From the NCBI GenBank assembly GCA_963707465.1, contig CAVPQK010000013.1, positions 868,001 to 932,000 of the forward strand: a DNA stretch of 64,000 nt, written 5' to 3'. The notes below the pieces were generated by a model. That model had not been told where the DNA came from, ran no database searches, and saw nothing but the letters and a program-made list of their open reading frames with translations. Source of the DNA: Bog-159 sp963707465 (GTDB lineage: Bacteria; Acidobacteriota; Terriglobia; Bryobacterales; Bryobacteraceae). The translations under genes were made by a program, and so were the position numbers. Below, in pieces: positions 23,886 to 32,428 of the stretch. Every line of letters starts with the position of its first letter. The first letter of the stretch is position 1.

Positions 23886-25085
23886 ATGGCTAGCCTCTCT
23901 CTCTCCCGGCCCTTGTCCGGCGCCGCGCCCGGCGGCGCGGGCCCGGATGATCCGCAGGCATTCAAGATGGAGGCGCTCGGCAGGCTCGCGGCTGGCGTGG
24001 CCCACGATTTCGCCAGCCTGGTCACCTCGATCTCCGGCTATAGCGACATCCTGTTAAGCCGCATCGGCCCGCAGGATCCCATCCGTCCCGAACTGGAGGA
24101 AATTCGCAAAGCCGCCGCGCGCGGCGCGGGCGTGACCGCGCAGCTTCTGAATTTCATCCGAAAACAAGATACCCCGCCCACCCTCGTGCAACTGAACACG
24201 CTCGTGGCAGAGGTGCTGGGGCTGCTGCGGCCTCTCATCGACGAACGCATCCGCCTGGCTGTAACCCTGGACCCGAAGTTAGGCGTCGTAAAGGCAGACG
24301 CTGCCCAGATGACCCGCATCCTTATGAACCTGGCTTTGAACGCGCGGGATGCCATGCCGCATGGCGGCGTGATCGCCATGCGCACCGCCAATACGGAACT
24401 CCGCGCGGACTCGTGGCGTCCGCTGCCGCCCGGCCGCTACGTCAAGCTGGAGATCTCCGATACTGGTATTGGCATGGATCCCGAAATTCAAGGCCGGATC
24501 TTTCAACCTTTCTTTACTACCAAGGAGCGCGAGGGTACAGGCCTCGGCCTGAGCACCGTTCGCGGCATCGTGGAACAGGCAGGCGGCCGGATCCGGATGG
24601 AAAGCGAGCCGGGCCGGGGGACCACCTTCACGGTCTGCTTGCCGCGCGCCGGGGTGGACGGTGAAACCGGCGAAGCCGATGCTCTGCCGCGCCGTTCCGG
24701 CAAGGGGTCGGCCACCATCCTCTTGGCGGAAGACGAGGAGAATGTGCGCAAGCTCCTCAGGCTCGTTTTGGAAGCCGGCGGATACCGGGTGCTGGAGGCG
24801 GCGGACGGCCGCGAAGCATGGCAGGTGTTCGAGCAGCACGCCGGCTCGATCGATCTGCTCCTGACCGACGTGATTATGCCCGGCCTGAACGGCCGCGAAC
24901 TGGTCGAGCAGGCCCTGGCATCCAAGCCCGGCCTGAAGGTGATTTATATGTCCGGGTACACCGGCGACGCGCTGATGAACGCACGCCTGCCCGGCCCGGG
25001 CATATCCTTACTGTCCAAACCGCTCAAGTTGGACATCCTCGCGGCTCTTATTCGCGAATTACTCGACACCTCCGCGCTGCACTAA
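23886..25085 (+). CDS. Soluble hybrid histidine kinase with C-terminal receiver
   Basis: 399 residues, no membrane segment and no sensory domain ahead of the kinase. Dimerisation/phosphoacceptor box 'AAGVAHDFASLVTSISGYSD' (His40); the usual HDFNN is HDFAS here. The ATP-binding domain has N, G1 and G2 boxes ('LMNLALNARDAMPHGG', 'ISDTGIGMD', 'KEREGTGLGLSTVRGIVEQ'). A receiver follows from ~278 ('ILLAEDEENVRKLLRLVLE') with phospho-Asp in 'LLLTDVIMPGLNG' and a conserved Lys near 'LLSKPLKL'. With no sensor it probably receives input from a partner protein. Start ATG 23886 is not supported by a ribosome binding site. Confidence 0.88.
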   Translation: MASLSLSRPLSGAAPGGAGPDDPQAFKMEALGRLAAGVAHDFASLVTSISGYSDILLSRIGPQDPIRPELEEIRKAAARGAGVTAQLLNFIRKQDTPPTLVQLNTLVAEVLGLLRPLIDERIRLAVTLDPKLGVVKADAAQMTRILMNLALNARDAMPHGGVIAMRTANTELRADSWRPLPPGRYVKLEISDTGIGMDPEIQGRIFQPFFTTKEREGTGLGLSTVRGIVEQAGGRIRMESEPGRGTTFTVCLPRAGVDGETGEADALPRRSGKGSATILLAEDEENVRKLLRLVLEAGGYRVLEAADGREAWQVFEQHAGSIDLLLTDVIMPGLNGRELVEQALASKPGLKVIYMSGYTGDALMNARLPGPGISLLSKPLKLDILAALIRELLDTSALH

Positions 25086-25096
25086 CCGGCGCCGCC

Positions 25097-25139
25097 GTGG
25101 GGCGGGCTCTCAGCCTGCGGCGGCCTCTAAGGCCGCCTG
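25097..25139 (+). repeat. Paired-hairpin repeat type A, copy 4
   Basis: Double stem-loop 12 bp after the hybrid kinase stop, separating it from the methyltransferase gene. Confidence 0.85.
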
Positions 25140-25212
25140 CTTCCGGTCCACTTGCCTGCCTACGCCCGATCGCGCTAATATAGGTCGTGTACGACGTATC
25201 GAGCCGATCGGC

Positions 25213-25785
25213 ATGCAAATCGACGTTTATAGGTGCATCGTAGGGATCTGGGCAGCGGTGGGCGTCGTCTGGCTGATCGGAGCCCTGGCGTCCAAGCCGG
25301 CTGCGCGGCACGAGCCCGCCGCTTCCCGCCTGCTGCACATTGCCATCATGACCGCGGCCTTTTCGCTCTTCTATAACTTCGGACCGCGCCCAGGCCCCCT
25401 CGGCTGGCGATTCGTGCCGGCCTGGCCGGTGGTCGCCTGGATCGGCTTGGCACTCACTCTGGCGGGCTGCGCCTTCGCCATTTGGGCGCGCCTTCTGCTG
25501 GGCGGAAACTGGAGCGCCAGCGTGACCGTCAAGCAGGATCACCGGCTTATCCGCCGAGGGCCCTACGCCATCGTCCGCCATCCGATTTACTCCGGATTCC
25601 TGCTGGGGCTGCTCGGCGCCGCGCTGGCCTTGGGTGAATGGCGCGGTCTCGTGGGGCTGGCGCTGGCATTCTTCGGCTGGCGCATGAAGTCCCGCGTGGA
25701 GGAAGCCTTCATGGCCGCCCAGTTCGGCGCAGGTTACACTGAGTACCAGCGCGAAGTGAAGGCGCTGATCCCGTTCGTTCTATAG
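25213..25785 (+). CDS. ICMT/PEMT-like membrane methyltransferase
   Basis: 190 residues with four or five membrane segments. The C-terminal part has the isoprenylcysteine carboxyl methyltransferase signature: 'HRLIRRGPYAIVRHPIYSGF' followed by a hydrophobic segment and 'RVEEAFMAAQFGAGYTEYQR'. Bacterial members methylate unknown membrane-associated substrates using SAM. It is 4 bp from the MarR gene and probably cotranscribed with it. Confidence 0.85.
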   Translation: MQIDVYRCIVGIWAAVGVVWLIGALASKPAARHEPAASRLLHIAIMTAAFSLFYNFGPRPGPLGWRFVPAWPVVAWIGLALTLAGCAFAIWARLLLGGNWSASVTVKQDHRLIRRGPYAIVRHPIYSGFLLGLLGAALALGEWRGLVGLALAFFGWRMKSRVEEAFMAAQFGAGYTEYQREVKALIPFVL

Positions 25786-25789
25786 AGAC

Positions 25790-26248
25790 ATGGCCGAACC
25801 ACCGGAGTTGGCCCGCATGGCGCAGGAGGTCGAAGGTCATTTGGCCGCTATTCGCCAGACATTGCGCCAGCCGGTCGAAGCCGAATTCGCACGCGGCAAC
25901 CTGACCGGCCCGCAGCGCAGCGTGATGCAAGCTCTGTTTCACTCCAGCGGTCTGAGCCTGAAAGATCTCAGCCGCCAGGTCGGACTGGCGCACAGCACCG
26001 TCTCCGGCATCGTGGATCGCCTGGAGAAGCGCGGCCTGGCCCAACGCCGCCCGCACCCAAATGACGGCCGCGCCAGCACTATTGTCGTTTCGGAGCAGGT
26101 CCGGGACTATATGCGCGATACATTTCCGGCTGTCGTACTCCATCCCGTCACCGCCGCCTTACAACGCGCCAAACCAGCCGAGCGCATCGTCATTCTCGAA
26201 GGCCTGCGCACGCTGAGACGCGTCATCGAAGCGCCGGTCCGCTCCTGA
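25790..26248 (+). CDS. MarR family transcriptional regulator
   Basis: 152 residues. The winged HTH is clear: 'LTGPQRSVMQALFHSSG', 'LKDLSRQVGLAHSTVSGIVD', 'LEKRGLAQRRPHPNDGRAST'. Members are dimeric repressors that respond to small ligands. It follows the methyltransferase gene by 4 bp and may regulate that pair. Confidence 0.9.
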   Translation: MAEPPELARMAQEVEGHLAAIRQTLRQPVEAEFARGNLTGPQRSVMQALFHSSGLSLKDLSRQVGLAHSTVSGIVDRLEKRGLAQRRPHPNDGRASTIVVSEQVRDYMRDTFPAVVLHPVTAALQRAKPAERIVILEGLRTLRRVIEAPVRS

Positions 26249-26251
26249 AAT

Positions 26252-26260
26252 TGTTATACT
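26252..26260 (+). promoter_or_regulatory. Extended -10 promoter element (TGT-TATACT)
   Basis: TG-T-TATACT lies 19 nt before ATG 26280 and just after the MarR stop, giving the small zinc-ribbon-like gene its own promoter. Confidence 0.5.
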
Positions 26261-26279
26261 CGGGCTTCGGTTCTAATCT

Positions 26280-26573
26280 ATGGCGAATCCGAAATACGCA
26301 GTCTCAGATAGGCCGGTTCCGGTGTCTGAATTGGTCGCCACTCTCAGCGATGGGACCAAGGTGAAGCGCCGCGTCCCGCGCATGCGCGCCTGCAATGAGA
26401 AGGACGCCAAAGGCAAGCTCTGCGCCGGTCATCTCAAGCGCTGGTATTTCTTCGGCGACGAAGTAAAACAGAAATTCGGCGCCGAGGCGGAAGTGTATCG
26501 CTGCGAGCATTGCAAGACGCTCTATCTGCCGAATGCCGAAGAAGAGCCCCGTACCGGCACTCTGGCATTTTAG
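26280..26573 (+). CDS. Small protein with four Cys, zinc-ribbon-like
   Basis: 97 residues, no signal peptide. Cys38, Cys48, Cys75 and Cys78 ('MRACNEKDAKGKLCAGHLKRW' split around Cys38, and 'YRCEHCKTLYLP') could form a zinc site. The family is not recognised. No Shine-Dalgarno sequence; a good extended -10 precedes it. Confidence 0.65.
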   Translation: MANPKYAVSDRPVPVSELVATLSDGTKVKRRVPRMRACNEKDAKGKLCAGHLKRWYFFGDEVKQKFGAEAEVYRCEHCKTLYLPNAEEEPRTGTLAF

Positions 26574-26908
26574 CGATAAGCGAAGGGCTGCCCACACCCT
26601 GTTCAAGCAACAGCCGTCCTTGCGCGTGGCCGTCCTGGAGCACGAATACGTGGGCTATGGCGCAAGACCCCTGGCCGGTGGCGGCCCTGCGGCCGATCGA
26701 CGACGCAGATTTTGGATCTGGCGCCGGAGCTGACCGACGCGCAATACCAACGTCTCGTGGAATGGGATCGTAAGCAGCCGGTCCGCTGCCGAGCGCAAGG
26801 GCGCTGGAAGACGCAGCCGCCCTTGAGATCCTCAGCGAGCCTCAGGACGGTCCTCTCCACCCCTCAACTCCAGTTCGCAGGTGCACACCGGAGTAACGGA
26901 CTGTTGTC
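26574..26908. other. Gap without a supported gene
   Basis: 335 bases between convergent genes. Short open frames exist on both strands but none has family motifs, a ribosome binding site or a promoter. Base composition is like its neighbours and no repeat of the window's families is present. Confidence 0.5.
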
Positions 26909-28444
26909 CTATGGCGCCGCCATCCCCACAAACTTCGCCAGGTCCGCCTTCAGCTTCTCGAGCGCAGGTTTGTAAGTGTACATCATGTGGCCGGCCTCGA
27001 AAAAGTCCATGCTCACATGTTTGCGCAGCGTCGCATCGAGCCCCAGGTGGTCGAACGTGTATTCGGTGGCGAAGAACGGTGTGGCCAGATCGTAGTGCCC
27101 GTTCGCCACGAACACCTTCAGGTCGCGATTCTGCGTCATGGCCGCCCGCAGGCTGTCGGAAACATTGACGTAGCGATTCTGGTTGTCACCCCAGCTCCAC
27201 GGTTGCACGCGCCCCGTCAGGATTTCGTATGGCATGTCGCTTTCCCATTTCAACTCCGCGCGCACGTATTGGTTCCATGCGGCGGTGAACGGCGCATACA
27301 CGCTGGCATAACTCGGATCGTAATCCGGGGAATCGCTCGTCGGGTCCAGATCGATGCCTTCCAGGCGGCTGTCGTAGCGGCCCACGGTGCGGTGCTCCTC
27401 GCGCAGCAATTCCTTGGTGAAGCGGAAGATCGGCACGCGCAGATTGCTATCGTCGATGAACTTGGCGGAGAGGCCCGTCAGGCGCGCCAGCTTCTGCGCC
27501 GCCTGGGCGCGCTCTTCGCTGGAAATTGCGTCGCCCTTCAATAGCGCTAGCGTGTACTCGTGCGAGGCGTATTGCTCGCTCTCCGCAATGGCCTTGCTCT
27601 GGCTGGCCATCAGGTCCGGCGGCAGTTTCTTGTGATACCACGCGGCGGCGGTGTAAGTCGGCAGGTACAGAATGTACGGCAGGTCGTTGCCCCGGTCGAA
27701 ACGGATCGTTCCGAAATTCAGGACCGCCGAGATCAACATGACGCCGTTCAGCGCATAGCCCATGCGCTGCTGCAGATAGCCGGACAGATTCGCCGCGCGC
27801 GTGGTGCCATAGCTTTCACCGGCCAGGAATTTGGGCGATGTCCAGCGGCTGCTGCGCGTGGTGTACAGCCGGATGAAATCGGCCACCAACTCCAGGTCTC
27901 CGTCGATCCCGTGGAACTTCTTGGCATCCTGTTCCGGAATCGCGCGGCTGAATCCGGTCGAAACCGGATCGATGAATACCAGGTCGGTGATGTCCAAAAT
28001 GGAGTACTCGTTGTCCACCAGCTTGTAGGGCGGCGGGAGCGCGTTCCCCTCGGGGTCCATGGCGACGCGTTTGGGGCCCAGCGCGCCGAGCTGCAGCCAT
28101 ACCGACGACGATCCCGGCCCGCCGTTGAAGGCGAACGTCAGCGGCCGGCGCGTGGTGTCCGCCACGTCATCCTTGGTATAGGCGATATAGAAGATGCTGG
28201 CCGTGGCCGGGCCGTCTTCCTTTTTCAGCAGCATGGTTCCGGCAGTGGCCGTGTATTTCACGTCCTTACCGCCGATCTGAATCGTGTGCCTGGTCGCGGA
28301 GACCTTCTCTTCCGGCGGCTTCTTGTCTTCCTTGCCCTTTTCGTCTTTGGCTGGGGCCTGTGAAGCTGGCGCCTGGGGCGTTTGGGCGAACGCCGCAGCC
28401 GCGCAGATCAATATCGCCGTTCCGCACACCATGAATCGATTCAT
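26909..28444 (-). CDS. Secreted serine carboxypeptidase-like protein (peptidase S10)
   Basis: 511 residues with a signal peptide ('CGTAILICAAAAFAQ') and a Lys/Glu/Pro-rich spacer. S10 motifs in order: oxyanion-hole 'FNGGPGSSSVW', nucleophile Ser in 'LAGESYGTTRAA', Asp in 'NGHYDLATPFFATE', His in 'FEAGHMMY'. It probably degrades peptides in the periplasm or outside. A TACAAT box ends 8 nt before ATG 28444. Confidence 0.9.
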   Translation of the reverse strand: MNRFMVCGTAILICAAAAFAQTPQAPASQAPAKDEKGKEDKKPPEEKVSATRHTIQIGGKDVKYTATAGTMLLKKEDGPATASIFYIAYTKDDVADTTRRPLTFAFNGGPGSSSVWLQLGALGPKRVAMDPEGNALPPPYKLVDNEYSILDITDLVFIDPVSTGFSRAIPEQDAKKFHGIDGDLELVADFIRLYTTRSSRWTSPKFLAGESYGTTRAANLSGYLQQRMGYALNGVMLISAVLNFGTIRFDRGNDLPYILYLPTYTAAAWYHKKLPPDLMASQSKAIAESEQYASHEYTLALLKGDAISSEERAQAAQKLARLTGLSAKFIDDSNLRVPIFRFTKELLREEHRTVGRYDSRLEGIDLDPTSDSPDYDPSYASVYAPFTAAWNQYVRAELKWESDMPYEILTGRVQPWSWGDNQNRYVNVSDSLRAAMTQNRDLKVFVANGHYDLATPFFATEYTFDHLGLDATLRKHVSMDFFEAGHMMYTYKPALEKLKADLAKFVGMAAP

Positions 28445-28452
28445 AACTGACG

Positions 28453-28458
28453 ATTGTA
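28453..28458 (-). promoter_or_regulatory. -10 box (TACAAT) before the S10 peptidase gene
   Basis: On the minus strand TACAAT is followed by 8 nt and ATG 28444; no Shine-Dalgarno sequence. Confidence 0.4.
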
Positions 28459-28525
28459 ATGCAGGTCGCGCCGGAAGGTAACGATGCGCCGCTTTGCATC
28501 AGTGGAGTCCGGAATATAGGACGAG

Positions 28526-28551
28526 GAGACAGGCCAGGAGGCCTGTCCCAC
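28526..28551. repeat. Hairpin repeat type C
   Basis: GACAGGCC (28528-28535) and GGCCTGTC (28540-28547) form a perfect 8-bp stem with loop AGGA. The right arm and following CCAC match the end of the repeat at 659-700. It lies between divergent genes just upstream of bshA. Confidence 0.75.
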
Positions 28552-28553
28552 TG

Positions 28554-28562
28554 TGGTAGCCT
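28554..28562 (+). promoter_or_regulatory. Weak extended -10 (TGG-TAGCCT) at the bshA start
   Basis: TGG TAGCCT is followed by 6 nt and GTG 28569, the same spacing as other start-proximal boxes here. The hexamer itself matches the consensus poorly. Confidence 0.3.
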
Positions 28563-28568
28563 GACGGT

Positions 28569-29708
28569 GTGAACGTCGGCATTACGTGCTATCCAACCTA
28601 CGGCGGGAGCGGCATTGTAGCCACCGAGTTGGGCCTGGAACTGGCCAACCGGGGACACGACGTACACTTCATCACCTACGCGAATCCGATTCGCCTGGAC
28701 CCTGGCATTCCGCGCATTCATTACCACGAAGTGGAGGTTTCCACCTATCCGCTGTTTCAATATCCGCCGTACTGTCTGGCGCTGGCGTCGCGCATGCTGG
28801 AAGTGGCGGAGTCGCATAAACTGGACCTGCTGCACGTGCACTACGCGATCCCGCACTCCATCTCGGCAATGCTGGCTAAAGACATGCTCGCGCCGGTGCG
28901 GCGGCTGCCTTTCATCACCACGCTGCATGGCACCGACATCACGCTGGTGGGCACGGACCGGTCGTATTTTCCGATCACCAAGTACTCCATTGAGAAGTCC
29001 GATGGCATCACCTCGATCAGCGAGTATTTGCGGCGGCAAACGGTGGACGTGTTTGGGGTACGCAACGACATCCGGGTGATCACCAACTTCGTCAATTGCG
29101 ACTTGTATAAACCGGACCGCGAGAAGGCCATGGCGAAATGCTATGCGCCGGCGGATGGGAAGCTGCTGATCCACGTGTCGAACTTCCGGCCGGTAAAACG
29201 GGTGCAGGATTGCGTGCGCATTCTGGCGGAGGTGGTAAAGCGCGCGCCGGCGCACCTGCTGATGGTGGGCGACGGACCGGAGCGGGCGCCGGCCGAATAT
29301 CTGGCCCGCGAGTTGGGAGTAGAACAACGTATCTCGTTTTTGGGGAAACAGAATCACGTGGAGCGGATCATTCCGCTGGCCCACGTACTGCTGATGCCCA
29401 GCGAACTGGAGTCGTTCGGCCTGGCCGCACTGGAGGGGATGGCGTGCGGCGTGCCGCCGGTGGCCACGCGCGTGGGCGGCGTCCCCGAGCTGATTACAGA
29501 CGGCGTGGATGGCTACCTGGAGGCGGTGGGAGATATCGCCGCGCAGGCCGCGCGCGTAACCGCACTGGTAACGGACGACGAACTGCACGATCGCCTCTCG
29601 CGGGCGGCGCGGCACACCGCTACCGAACGGTTCTGCGCGGATAAGATCATCCCGGTTTACGAGCGTTATTACGAGGAGGTGTGCGGGGCGGGAAGTCAGC
29701 TATTTTGA
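28569..29708 (+). CDS. bshA: N-acetyl-alpha-D-glucosaminyl L-malate synthase (bacillithiol)
   Basis: 379 residues, GT4 fold. BshA joins GlcNAc from UDP-GlcNAc to L-malate, the first step of bacillithiol synthesis. 'ITCYPTYGGSGIVATELG' and 'HVHYAIPHSISA', 'TLHGTDITLVG', 'SNFRPVKRVQDC' and 'MPSELESFGLAALEGMACG' are close to characterised BshA proteins. Start GTG 28569 gives the family N-terminus (MNVGI). bshB and bshC are not in the window, so the pathway is implied rather than shown. Confidence 0.93.
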   Translation: MNVGITCYPTYGGSGIVATELGLELANRGHDVHFITYANPIRLDPGIPRIHYHEVEVSTYPLFQYPPYCLALASRMLEVAESHKLDLLHVHYAIPHSISAMLAKDMLAPVRRLPFITTLHGTDITLVGTDRSYFPITKYSIEKSDGITSISEYLRRQTVDVFGVRNDIRVITNFVNCDLYKPDREKAMAKCYAPADGKLLIHVSNFRPVKRVQDCVRILAEVVKRAPAHLLMVGDGPERAPAEYLARELGVEQRISFLGKQNHVERIIPLAHVLLMPSELESFGLAALEGMACGVPPVATRVGGVPELITDGVDGYLEAVGDIAAQAARVTALVTDDELHDRLSRAARHTATERFCADKIIPVYERYYEEVCGAGSQLF

Positions 29709-29856
29709 CTCAAGGAGAAAACCGATGCTTCCGCCGGCTTCTCCCATGCCGCCGGAATTGCCGCTGACGACAGCCAAAACATTTGCATAGCGGACTCGGA
29801 CACCGGCTCCGTGTGGAAGTTCTCGACGCCCCAATAAGTCCGGCCGCGCCACTCGA

Positions 29857-29862
29857 TACAAT
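29857..29862 (+). promoter_or_regulatory. -10 box (TACAAT) at the thiolase start
   Basis: TACAAT ends immediately before ATG 29863 and 6 nt before GTG 29869. With normal spacing the transcript would begin at the GTG, which would make GTG 29869 the leaderless start. Confidence 0.4.
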
Positions 29863-31029
29863 ATGGCCGTGAGAGCTGTAGCCGTAATGGGTATCGGAAA
29901 GACCCCATTCGGGGCGTTTCCCGGCCGCGACCTGCGTTCGCTCGCCGTGGAAGCTGGTGAAAAGTGCCTCAAGAACGCGCACACCGCCCCCGTTCAGGTG
30001 GACGCGTTTTTCCTCGGCAATTTCGCCGGCCCTTCGTTCGCGGGCCAGAATCACCTGGCGCCGTACGTTTCCACCGCCCTCGACATTCACGGGGTGCCGG
30101 CGACGCGCATCGAGGCGGCCTGCGCTTCGAGCGGCTCTGCTTTTTTCCACGCCTATAATGGCGTCGCCAGCGGAGTGTACGATACCGTGCTGGTGGTGGG
30201 CGCGGAGAAGATGACCAATCAGCCCACTCCCAAAGTGACCGAGATCCTGTCGGGCGCGGGCGACTGCGCGGGGGAGATCAAGGCCGGCTCCACATTCGCT
30301 TCCCTGTTCGCCATGATCGCGCGGCGCCACATGTACCAGTTCGGCACCACGCGCGAGCACCTGGCCGCGGTAGCGGTGAAGAACCACGCCAATGGCGCGC
30401 TGAATCCCGATGCGCAGATGCGCAAAGTGATCACCATGGAGCAGGCCATGGCGGGCAAGCCCATCGCCGATCCGCTGAATCTCTACGATTGCTCGCTGAT
30501 CAGCGACGGCGCGGCCGCGGTATTGCTGGCGCCGGCCGAGCGCGCCGGGGAGTTCTCCGATAAGCCCGTGCGTGTGCTGGGCATCGCGCAGGCATCCGAC
30601 TTCGTGGCGCTCGATCAGAAGCCGGATATCACCACCTTCCCGGCGGTGCGGCGCGCCTCGGAGAAGGCTTATTTCATAGCCGGCGTACAGCCGGCGGACA
30701 TTCAACTCGCCGAATTGCACGACTGCTTCACCATCGCCGAGATTGTGGCCATCGAAGACCTGGGATTCGCGCCGCGCGGCGAAGGCGGCCCATTTACATT
30801 AGAAGGTCACACGGCGCGCACGGGCAGCAAGCCGATCAACACCAGCGGCGGGCTGAAGTCCAAAGGGCACCCGGTGGGCGCGACCGGTGTGGCGCAGATC
30901 TGCGATCTTGTGCTGCAAATGCGCTGCGAAGCGGGAGAGCGGCAGGTGCCGCGGCATTCGCTTGCGCTGGCGCAGAACCTGGGCGGCTCGGGCGCCACTT
31001 GCGTGGTGACTATTCTGGGGACCGTATGA
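29863..31029 (+). CDS. Thiolase family acyl-CoA acetyltransferase (SCP2-type)
   Basis: 388 residues. 'RAVAVMGIGKTPFG' is the thiolase N-terminal strand. The nucleophile is Cys87 in 'EAACASSGSAFFHA', with 'AELHDCFTIAEIVAIEDLG' and 'NTSGGLKSKGHPVGATG' later. This SCP2/SCPx-type subset often pairs with a DUF35 OB-fold protein, and one follows here by a 4-bp overlap (ATGA). The third gene of the operon is an aminotransferase. The acyl substrate is unknown. Start: ATG 29863 is given; the -10 box abutting it favours GTG 29869, two codons later. Confidence 0.9.
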   Translation: MAVRAVAVMGIGKTPFGAFPGRDLRSLAVEAGEKCLKNAHTAPVQVDAFFLGNFAGPSFAGQNHLAPYVSTALDIHGVPATRIEAACASSGSAFFHAYNGVASGVYDTVLVVGAEKMTNQPTPKVTEILSGAGDCAGEIKAGSTFASLFAMIARRHMYQFGTTREHLAAVAVKNHANGALNPDAQMRKVITMEQAMAGKPIADPLNLYDCSLISDGAAAVLLAPAERAGEFSDKPVRVLGIAQASDFVALDQKPDITTFPAVRRASEKAYFIAGVQPADIQLAELHDCFTIAEIVAIEDLGFAPRGEGGPFTLEGHTARTGSKPINTSGGLKSKGHPVGATGVAQICDLVLQMRCEAGERQVPRHSLALAQNLGGSGATCVVTILGTV

Positions 31030-31241
31030 GCGACGCGACTGGAACCGTCTATACCGAGACCGTGATCTACTCTGCGACCGAGGCGTTCGCCGCGGACGTG
31101 CCATACCAGACGGCCATCGTGTCGCTCGATTCCGGCGGGCGTGTCACGGGGCGGATTTTGGGCGATCGGGCGCGCATCGACGACCGCGTGGCGCAGGTCG
31201 AGATCCGCGACGGCGTGCCGTTTTTCAGGAAGATCGCATGA
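31026..31241 (+). CDS. OB-fold partner protein of thiolase (DUF35-like, no zinc ribbon)
   Basis: 71 residues from ATG 31026. 'YQTAIVSLDSGGRVTGRIL' and 'RVAQVEIRDGVPFFRK' have the strand pattern of the OB-fold half of DUF35 proteins that act with SCP2 thiolases. The usual N-terminal rubredoxin-like zinc ribbon is missing and the protein contains no cysteine. ATGA overlaps at both ends (thiolase stop, aminotransferase start) show tight coupling. Confidence 0.75.
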   Translation: MSDATGTVYTETVIYSATEAFAADVPYQTAIVSLDSGGRVTGRILGDRARIDDRVAQVEIRDGVPFFRKIA

Positions 31242-32422
31242 AGCTGGCAGAACGGATGAGCCGCATCGGGGTGGAATCCGCGTTTGACGTGTTGGTACGG
31301 GCGCGGGCCCTGGAGGCCAAAGGGCGCAACATCATCCACCTGGAGATCGGCGAGCCGGACTTTCCCACGCCGGCGCACATCGTCGAGGCGGCCAAGCGCG
31401 CGCTCGACCAGGGCTGGACACACTATGGTCCCACACAAGGGTTCCCGGAGCTGCGCGAAGCCATCGCCGAAGACGTTTCACGGCGGCGCGGCATAAGCGT
31501 GGGACCGGAGCACGTCTCCGTCGTGCCGGGCGGGAAGCCCATGATATTCTTCCCGATGATGGCGCTGCTGGAGCCGGGCGACGAGGTGATCTATCCGAAC
31601 CCCGGGTTTCCCATCTACGAATCGATGATCCGGACCCTCGGCGCCACACCGGTGCCCATGCCGCTGGTCGAGAGCCGCGGCTTCTCGTTCGATTTGAATC
31701 TGTTGCGCGATAAGCTCAGCCACCGGACCAAGATGCTGGTGCTGAATTCGCCGCAGAATCCCACCGGCGGGGTGATTCCGGAAGAGGATATGCGGGCCAT
31801 TGCGGACATGGTGCGGGACCGCGATCTGATCGTGCTCTCCGACGAAATTTATTCGCGCATTTATTACGAAGACGCGCCCGTTTCCATTACGCGTTATCCC
31901 GGCATGCTGGAAAAGACCATCATTCTGGACGGCTTCTCCAAGACCTACGCGATGACCGGATGGCGCATGGGCTACGGCGTGATGCCTACCTGGCTGGTCG
32001 AAGCGGTGACCAAGCTGATGGTGAATTCGGTATCGTGCGTGGCCAGCTTTACCCAGCGGGCTGGGGTCGCGGCGCTGCGCGGCCCGCAGGACGCCGTGGA
32101 CGCGATGGTCGCCGAGTTCCGGCGGCGGCGCGACTCACTCTGCCGGGGGCTGAACCGCGTTCCGGGCTTCCGTTGCGCGGTTCCGGGCGGCGCGTTCTAC
32201 GCTTATGCCAATGTGCAGGAGACCGGAATTCCGTCGAAGGAACTGGCCGACCTGCTGCTTGAGGAAGCCGGCGTCGCGGGCTTGAACGGCGGATCTTTCG
32301 GGGATTTTGGCGAGGGCTACATACGCTTCAGCTATGCCAATTCGCTCGAGAATCTGATGGAGGCAGTGGCCCGGATCGAGAAAGCCGCCGTGCGCTGGGC
32401 GGCCGCAGCGGCACGGGCGTAG
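31238..32422 (+). CDS. PLP-dependent class I/II aminotransferase
   Basis: 394 residues, fold type I. Key motifs: 'LEIGEPDFPTPAHI', 'HYGPTQGFPELREAIA', 'NSPQNPTGGVI', 'LSDEIYSRIYYED', and the PLP lysine (K235) in 'GFSKTYAMTGWRMGY'. It resembles AspC/PatA-type aspartate or aromatic aminotransferases; substrate cannot be decided. Its place in an operon with a thiolase and OB-fold protein suggests amino-acid breakdown feeding acyl-CoA metabolism, by inference. Confidence 0.92.
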   Translation: MKLAERMSRIGVESAFDVLVRARALEAKGRNIIHLEIGEPDFPTPAHIVEAAKRALDQGWTHYGPTQGFPELREAIAEDVSRRRGISVGPEHVSVVPGGKPMIFFPMMALLEPGDEVIYPNPGFPIYESMIRTLGATPVPMPLVESRGFSFDLNLLRDKLSHRTKMLVLNSPQNPTGGVIPEEDMRAIADMVRDRDLIVLSDEIYSRIYYEDAPVSITRYPGMLEKTIILDGFSKTYAMTGWRMGYGVMPTWLVEAVTKLMVNSVSCVASFTQRAGVAALRGPQDAVDAMVAEFRRRRDSLCRGLNRVPGFRCAVPGGAFYAYANVQETGIPSKELADLLLEEAGVAGLNGGSFGDFGEGYIRFSYANSLENLMEAVARIEKAAVRWAAAAARA

Positions 32423-32428
32423 CACGCT

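Noticed and set aside
26603..26860. Small open frames in the 26574-26908 gap
   Set aside because: None has a start context or homology; the frames on both strands are of similar length, as expected by chance at this GC content.
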